Assembly: GCF_023515955.1 (NCBI RefSeq)
Contig: NZ_CP097322.1
Location: 2,358,001 to 2,422,000 of the forward strand
Reading direction: 5' to 3'
From: Streptomyces sp. RerS4
Lineage (GTDB): Bacteria > Actinomycetota > Actinomycetes > Streptomycetales > Streptomycetaceae
DNA length: 64,000 nt
Part shown: in pieces, positions 59,984 through 64,000 of the stretch
Numbering within the stretch: position 1 is the stretch's first letter
How the letters are laid out: each line of letters starts with the position of its first letter
Position numbers and translations under genes: made by a program
The notes under the pieces: model-generated
Told to the model about the DNA's origin: nothing
The model's database searches: none
What the model saw: only the letters and a program-made list of their open reading frames with translations

Positions 59984-60727
59984 TCAGGCCTTGGTGCTCT
60001 TGTAGCCCCGGCCCCACTGGAGCCCCCAGCCGTACAGCCGGTCCAGCTCGGCCTGGAACCCGTAGACGAACTTCACCTCCCGCCGGACGACGAGCTCGCC
60101 CTTGACGGTCTCCAGCGAGACGACCGCGCAGGAGCGGGCCTGCGGCTGCCGCTCGTCCAGCGGGATCTCGATGCGCGGTCCGGTGACCGGGTAGAGGGTC
60201 ACCAGGGCGTGCGTCCGGTCGAAGGCCGGGGTCTGGTCGTAGATGTACACGAAGACCAGCAGCCGCTTGATCTTGTCGGCGTGGTCGAGGTTGATGTACA
60301 GCGTCTCCCCGGAGGCGGAGCCGAACCGGTCGTCGCCGCTGAGCTTCACGTACGGCGGATCGTTCAGGTCGCCCAGCAGGTTCCCCAGCGGCTGTACGGC
60401 GCCCCGGGTGCCGTCGGTCAGCTCGTAGAGGCAGCCCATGTCCAGGTCGACGTTGACCATCCCCTGGGTGTGGGCCTGCACCATGTCGGGCTTGAACAGT
60501 TTGAACGGATGCCGGAACAGCTGCCCGCTCTGGCCGGCCGTCCGGCCGCCGATGTCGGAGGTGCGCATCCGCCAGGAGAGGTTCACGCGCAGATTGCCGT
60601 GGACCGCCTGCTGGCGGGTCAGCGACACCGTGGGCTGGCGCCTGGTCAGCTCGATCGCGTTCGACGAGGCCTGGCCCGAGTCGAACCCCATGGCGCGAGC
60701 GCCCCTGATCCCGTCGAAGAACCCCAT
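59984..60727 (-). CDS. TerA-like tellurium-resistance protein
   Basis: 247 residues. VNVDLDMGCLYELTDG, GAVQPLGNLLGDLNDPPYVK and YINLDHADKIKRLLVFVYIY match recalled TerA segments, and the C-terminal YGWGLQWGRGYKS is typical. The TerD-like fold is preceded by an N-terminal amphipathic stretch (MGFFDGIRGARAMGFDSG) that may contact membrane. It probably works with TerD and TerC at the membrane. Confidence 0.85.
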   Translation of the reverse strand: MGFFDGIRGARAMGFDSGQASSNAIELTRRQPTVSLTRQQAVHGNLRVNLSWRMRTSDIGGRTAGQSGQLFRHPFKLFKPDMVQAHTQGMVNVDLDMGCLYELTDGTRGAVQPLGNLLGDLNDPPYVKLSGDDRFGSASGETLYINLDHADKIKRLLVFVYIYDQTPAFDRTHALVTLYPVTGPRIEIPLDERQPQARSCAVVSLETVKGELVVRREVKFVYGFQAELDRLYGWGLQWGRGYKSTKA

Positions 60728-60819
60728 GTCCCCCTACCCCCCCTGGTCCCTTTTCCCTTGTCATGCCTTGTCTTGGCGTGTCTCGCCTTGTCTTGGCTTG
60801 TCCCCCCGCACACGCGGAA

Positions 60820-60861
60820 GCGGGGCGGCCCGCCGGGTCCGTGGACCCAAGGCCGCCCCGC
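60820..60861 (-). terminator. Terminator after terC
   Basis: Perfect 11-bp stem GCGGGGCGGCC (60820-60830) and GGCCGCCCCGC (60851-60861), 30 bp after the terC stop in its direction of transcription. Separates it from the TerA-like gene. Confidence 0.8.
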
Positions 60862-60890
60862 ATCTGGAGCGTTCCGCATTACCGGCGAGG

Positions 60891-62015
60891 TCATGCCTCG
60901 GCGGCGGAACCCTCCAGTTCCAGGCGCTTGTTGCGGCGCACCGAGGACCAGAAGGACCACGCGATGAGCAGCACGCCGATGCCGCCCGTGATGACCTCGG
61001 GGATCTCGTACTGGATGGTGACGAGCAGGATCACGGCGAGGGCGCCGATGGCGTAGTGCGCGCCGTGCTCCAGGTAGACGTATTCGTCGAGGGTGCCCTG
61101 GCGGACCAGGTAGACCGTCAGCGACCGGACGTACATGGCACCGATGCCGAGGCCGAGGGCCATGAGCACGATGTCGTTGGTGACCGCGAAGGCGCCGATG
61201 ACCCCGTCGAAGGAGAACGAGGCGTCGAGGACTTCGAGGTAGAGGAACATGAAGAACGCGGCCTTGCCGGCCATGACGACGGCCGAAACGGGCTTGCCGG
61301 CCTTCTTGGCCGCCTCCTCCGCCTCGTGCTCGGCTTCCTCCTCTTCCTCCAGCTTGTTCTCGAAGTAGCCGGAGAGGCCGCCGACGACCATGTAGGTGAT
61401 CAGGCCGAGGACACCGGAGATCAGGACGGTCTGCGCCTTGTCCACGTGGGCGCCGCCGTGCTGGTGGGCGTTGGTGGCGAAGGTCATCGAGGTGATGACC
61501 AGGATGATCAGCGCGATGCAGGCGGACAGCATGTCGATCCTGCCGAGCTTGGCGAGAGGACGCTCCAGCCAGGCGAGCCACTTGATGTCGCGGTCCTCGA
61601 AGATGAAGTCGAGGAAGATCATCAGCAGGAACATTCCGCCGAAGGCGGCGATGGACGGGTGGGCGTCCGTGACGAGCTGCTGGTACATCTCCTTGTCGGA
61701 GATCGCCAGGTCGACGGCCTCGATGGGCCCGATTTTGGCGCTGATCGCGACGATAACGACGGGGAAGACCAGTCGCATACCGAAGACCGCGATGAGGACG
61801 CCGATGGTGAGGAAGATCTTCTGCCAGAAGGCATTCATCTTCTTCAGGATTCCGGCGTTGACCACCGCGTTGTCGAAGGACAGCGAGATCTCGAGGATCG
61901 ACAGGATCGCCACGATCCCAAAAGCGGTCCACCCCCCGTAGAACACCGCTGCGACCAGACCGAGCGCAGTGACTGCGAACGACCAGCCGAAGGTTTTGAG
62001 AACCACTACCGGCAC
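60891..62015 (-). CDS. terC: TerC-family (DUF475) integral membrane protein
   Basis: 374 residues from GTG 62015. Nine to ten membrane helices. The conserved acidic motif in a helix, LEISLSFDNAVVNAG, and its repeat YLEVLDASFSFDGVIGAFA are signatures of TerC/DUF475, probably binding metal inside the membrane. A cytosolic Glu/Ala/Lys-rich loop (KLEEEEEAEHEAEEAAKK) is present. It lies 19 bp downstream of a terD gene, on the same strand, so the two form an operon. Confidence 0.92.
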   Translation of the reverse strand: MPVVVLKTFGWSFAVTALGLVAAVFYGGWTAFGIVAILSILEISLSFDNAVVNAGILKKMNAFWQKIFLTIGVLIAVFGMRLVFPVVIVAISAKIGPIEAVDLAISDKEMYQQLVTDAHPSIAAFGGMFLLMIFLDFIFEDRDIKWLAWLERPLAKLGRIDMLSACIALIILVITSMTFATNAHQHGGAHVDKAQTVLISGVLGLITYMVVGGLSGYFENKLEEEEEAEHEAEEAAKKAGKPVSAVVMAGKAAFFMFLYLEVLDASFSFDGVIGAFAVTNDIVLMALGLGIGAMYVRSLTVYLVRQGTLDEYVYLEHGAHYAIGALAVILLVTIQYEIPEVITGGIGVLLIAWSFWSSVRRNKRLELEGSAAEA

Positions 62016-62034
62016 CCCATCGTCTTGTACGGCT

Positions 62035-62610
62035 TTACGAAACGTTGACCCCGAAGTCTAGAGCGATGCCCCTCAGGCCCGACGCGTACCCCTGCCCCAC
62101 CGCCCTGAACTTCCATTCGCCGCCGTAGCGGTACACCTCGCCGAAGATCATCGCGGTCTCGCTGGAGGCGTCCTCGGTGAGGTCGTAGCGGGCCAGTTCC
62201 TGGTCGTCCGCCATGTTGACCACGCGGATGAAGGCGTTGCTCACCTGGCCGAAGCTCTGCCGGCGGTTGTCCGCGTCGTGGATCGAGACCGGAAAGACGA
62301 TCTTGTCGACCCGGTCCGGGACCTTCGTGAGGTCGATGATGATCGACTCGTCGTCGCCGTCACCCTCGCCGGTGAGGTTGTCCCCGGTGTGTTCGACGGA
62401 GCCCTCGGGGCTCTTGAGGTTGTTGTAGAAGACGAAGTACTCGTCCCCGAGCACGCGGCCGCTGTTGCACAGCAGCGCGCTGGCGTCGAGGTCGAAGTCC
62501 GCCCCCGTGGTCGAGCGCGCGTCCCATCCGAGACCGATCAGAACCCGGGTGAGGTTCGGTGCGGCCTTGGACAGGGAGACGTTGCCCCCCTTGGCGAGTG
62601 TGACGCCCAT
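62035..62610 (-). CDS. terD: TerD-family protein (terC operon)
   Basis: 191 residues beginning [20 protein letters not shown], the canonical TerD start. The calcium-binding acid cluster [19 protein letters not shown] and the phosphate/ligand motif [10 protein letters not shown] are intact, ending [14 protein letters not shown]. Stand-alone TerD proteins bind Ca2+ and associate with TerC at the membrane. It shares its operon with terC. Confidence 0.93.
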   Translation of the reverse strand: MGVTLAKGGNVSLSKAAPNLTRVLIGLGWDARSTTGADFDLDASALLCNSGRVLGDEYFVFYNNLKSPEGSVEHTGDNLTGEGDGDDESIIIDLTKVPDRVDKIVFPVSIHDADNRRQSFGQVSNAFIRVVNMADDQELARYDLTEDASSETAMIFGEVYRYGGEWKFRAVGQGYASGLRGIALDFGVNVS

Positions 62611-62676
62611 CTTGTGGTCCTCCCCGGACGACGTGGTGTGGTGGCCGAACCACCGTGCTCATGGTGGCGAAGCCGG

Positions 62677-62709
62677 TCCGGCGCCGTACACACAGTGCAC
62701 GGCGCCGGA
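62677..62709 (-). terminator. Terminator after the first terD
   Basis: Perfect 11-bp stem TCCGGCGCCGT/ACGGCGCCGGA with an 11-base loop, 21 bp past the stop of the terD gene at 62730-63305. It insulates that gene from the terD-terC operon. Confidence 0.85.
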
Positions 62710-62729
62710 CGGACGGACTGCTGTCGGAC

Positions 62730-63305
62730 TCAGACGTTGACGCCGAAGTCCTGCGCGATGCCGCGCAGACCCGAGGCGTAGCCCTGGCCGATCGCGCGGA
62801 ACTTCCACTCCGCGCCGTTGCGGTACAGCTCGCCGAAGACCATGGCGGTCTCGGTCGAGGCGTCCTCGGAGAGGTCGTAGCGGGCCAGCTCGGTGTTGTC
62901 GGCCTGGTTCACGACGCGGATGTAGGCGTTGCGGACCTGACCGAAGCTCTGCTGGCGGCTCTCGGCCTCGTAGATCGAGACGGGGAAGACGATCTTGGCG
63001 ACATCGGCCGGGACACCGGCGAGGTTGACCTTGATGGCCTCGTCGTCACCCTCGCCCTCACCGGTGGTGTTGTCACCGGTGTGCTCGACCGAGCCGTCCG
63101 GGCTCTTCAGGTTGTTGAAGAACACGAAGTTCGAGTCGTTGGCGACCTTGCCCTGGTCGTTGGTCAGGATCGCGCTGGCGTCGAGGTCGAAGTCGACACC
63201 GGTGGTGGTGCGAGCGTCCCAGCCCAGACCGACGATGACCGCCGTCAGGTTAGGCGCGGCCTTGGTCAGCGAGACGTTGCCGCCCTTGCTGAGGCTGACT
63301 CCCAC
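62730..63305 (-). CDS. terD: TerD-family protein (stand-alone)
   Basis: 191 residues, 70-75% alike to the neighbouring TerD by eye ([50 protein letters not shown]). The pair looks like a tandem duplication. It has its own transcription unit between a terminator and a 172-bp upstream region. Confidence 0.93.
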   Translation of the reverse strand: MGVSLSKGGNVSLTKAAPNLTAVIVGLGWDARTTTGVDFDLDASAILTNDQGKVANDSNFVFFNNLKSPDGSVEHTGDNTTGEGEGDDEAIKVNLAGVPADVAKIVFPVSIYEAESRQQSFGQVRNAYIRVVNQADNTELARYDLSEDASTETAMVFGELYRNGAEWKFRAIGQGYASGLRGIAQDFGVNV

Positions 63306-63477
63306 GGGTCCTCCATTGGTATGTGTGTGGGGCGAGGCCCCGTCGTGCGATTGCTACAGGATCAACGGTTCGATCCTAGTGACGGGTTCCCGCCCACAGG
63401 GCGGTTTTCGGACGGAGCGGCCTGCGGAAACCCGCCCTGGGCCTTCTCCGGGGCCCCCGGCGGGGACATCAGGGGTC

Positions 63478-63936
63478 TCAGAGGCTGTCGAGGGCCTTGA
63501 TGTACTCGTTCAGGTCACGCGCGTCGGGCAGCCCGTTGACGACGGACCAGCGCACGATGCCGTCCTTGTCGATGACGAAGGTGCCGCGGACCGCGCAGCC
63601 CTTCTCCTCGTCGAAGACGCCGTAGGCGCGGGAGGTCTCGCCGTGCGGCCAGAAGTCGGAAAGCAGCGGGTAGTCCAGGTTCTCCTGGTCGGCGAAGACC
63701 CGCAGGGTCGGCACCGAGTCGTTGGAGACGGCGAGGAGCTGGACGTCGTCGTTCTGGAAGCGGGGGAGCTGGTCGCGCAGCTCGCACAGCTCGCCGGTGC
63801 AGACGCCGGTGAAGGCGAACGGGTAGAAGAGCAGCACGACGGCCTTCTCCCCCCGGAAGTCGGAGAGCCGCACGGTGGCGCCGTGGTTGTCCTTGAGCTC
63901 GAAGTCCGGGGCCTTGCTGCCGACCTCGATCGCCAT
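63478..63936 (-). CDS. ahpE: AhpE-type peroxiredoxin (1-Cys/atypical)
   Basis: 152 residues from ATG 63936 (AAGGG nine bases upstream; ATG 63945 and 63969 possible). Peroxidatic C46 in FTGVCTGELC within the PxxxT/S-xxC-type site (FAFTGVC). A second cysteine, C51, is close by, and another lies in EKGCAVRG. AhpE-type enzymes reduce peroxides using small thiols. Its place beside the Ter genes fits an oxidative-stress neighbourhood but may be chance. Confidence 0.9.
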   Translation of the reverse strand: MAIEVGSKAPDFELKDNHGATVRLSDFRGEKAVVLLFYPFAFTGVCTGELCELRDQLPRFQNDDVQLLAVSNDSVPTLRVFADQENLDYPLLSDFWPHGETSRAYGVFDEEKGCAVRGTFVIDKDGIVRWSVVNGLPDARDLNEYIKALDSL

Positions 63937-64000
63937 CTGTCGCATCCCTTCGTCCTTGGATCGCCCCACGCGGGGCCGTTCGAGTGAGGCCCAGCCTAGG

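Noticed and set aside
60758..60803. CTTGTC repeats between the TerA-like gene and terC as a second clt-like array
   Set aside because: The hexamer is the reverse complement of the AICE repeat, but there are only four copies with mixed spacing, outside the element and next to no transfer gene. Probably a local duplication (GCCTTGTCTTGGC twice).

Overview
The window is very GC-rich, has strongly GC-biased third codon positions and many GTG starts, and its gene content is that of a Streptomyces or close relative. It is chromosomal, apart from two tandem integrated elements at a tRNA-Val gene.

1-31.8 kb, chromosome. A sterol-catabolism-like set stands out: a KstR-like TetR regulator, an aldehyde dehydrogenase plus [3Fe-4S] ferredoxin operon, a FadA5-like thiolase and a CYP125-like P450. 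They share sites resembling the KstR operator. Next to them is an operon behind a cobalamin riboswitch: a secreted alpha/alpha-toroid protein, a second secreted anchored protein, and an ECF transporter (EcfT, fused EcfA-EcfA, S component). This looks like a B12 uptake system with a transcobalamin-like capture pair. Further on are a lytic transglycosylase-like exoprotein, a GT87/PAP2 fusion, an MhuD-type heme-degrading enzyme, an MFS exporter fused to a winged-helix domain, a repeat-containing peptidoglycan-binding protein, a GDT1-type transporter behind a yybP-ykoY Mn2+ riboswitch, a secreted HNH nuclease, a PhoD-like phosphoesterase, a DedA protein and the 24-residue ribosomal protein bL37.

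31.9-51.25 kb, two tandem elements. Three copies of a 48-bp sequence, the 3' half of tRNA-Val(TAC) and its flank, mark the junctions. Element 1 (31.9-36.2 kb) is a relic with a broken integrase, a 153-bp palindrome and a few unrecognised genes, including a membrane-anchored nuclease candidate. Element 2 (36.2-51.2 kb) looks like an intact actinomycete integrative and conjugative element (AICE): GntR regulator, DUF2637 protein, FtsK/TraB-type DNA translocase, a clt-like repeat array, primase-polymerase, DUF3631 ATPase, an iteron-like array, Xis and integrase. Each element has its own heptamer pair at both ends, probably integrase arm sites.

51.3-64 kb, chromosome. After a coiled-coil protein, a DUF4383 membrane protein and a zinc-ribbon protein comes a tellurium-resistance/stress (Ter) region. 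A four-gene overlapping operon (CitE-like lyase, PRTase-TRSP-StiP fusion, HAD phosphatase, O-methyltransferase) diverges from a TerD gene. TerA-like, TerC (DUF475), two TerD genes and an AhpE-type peroxiredoxin follow. The operon probably makes a small molecule that works with the TerD/TerC membrane-associated stress machinery.

All functions are inferred by reading the sequence. No database search was run.
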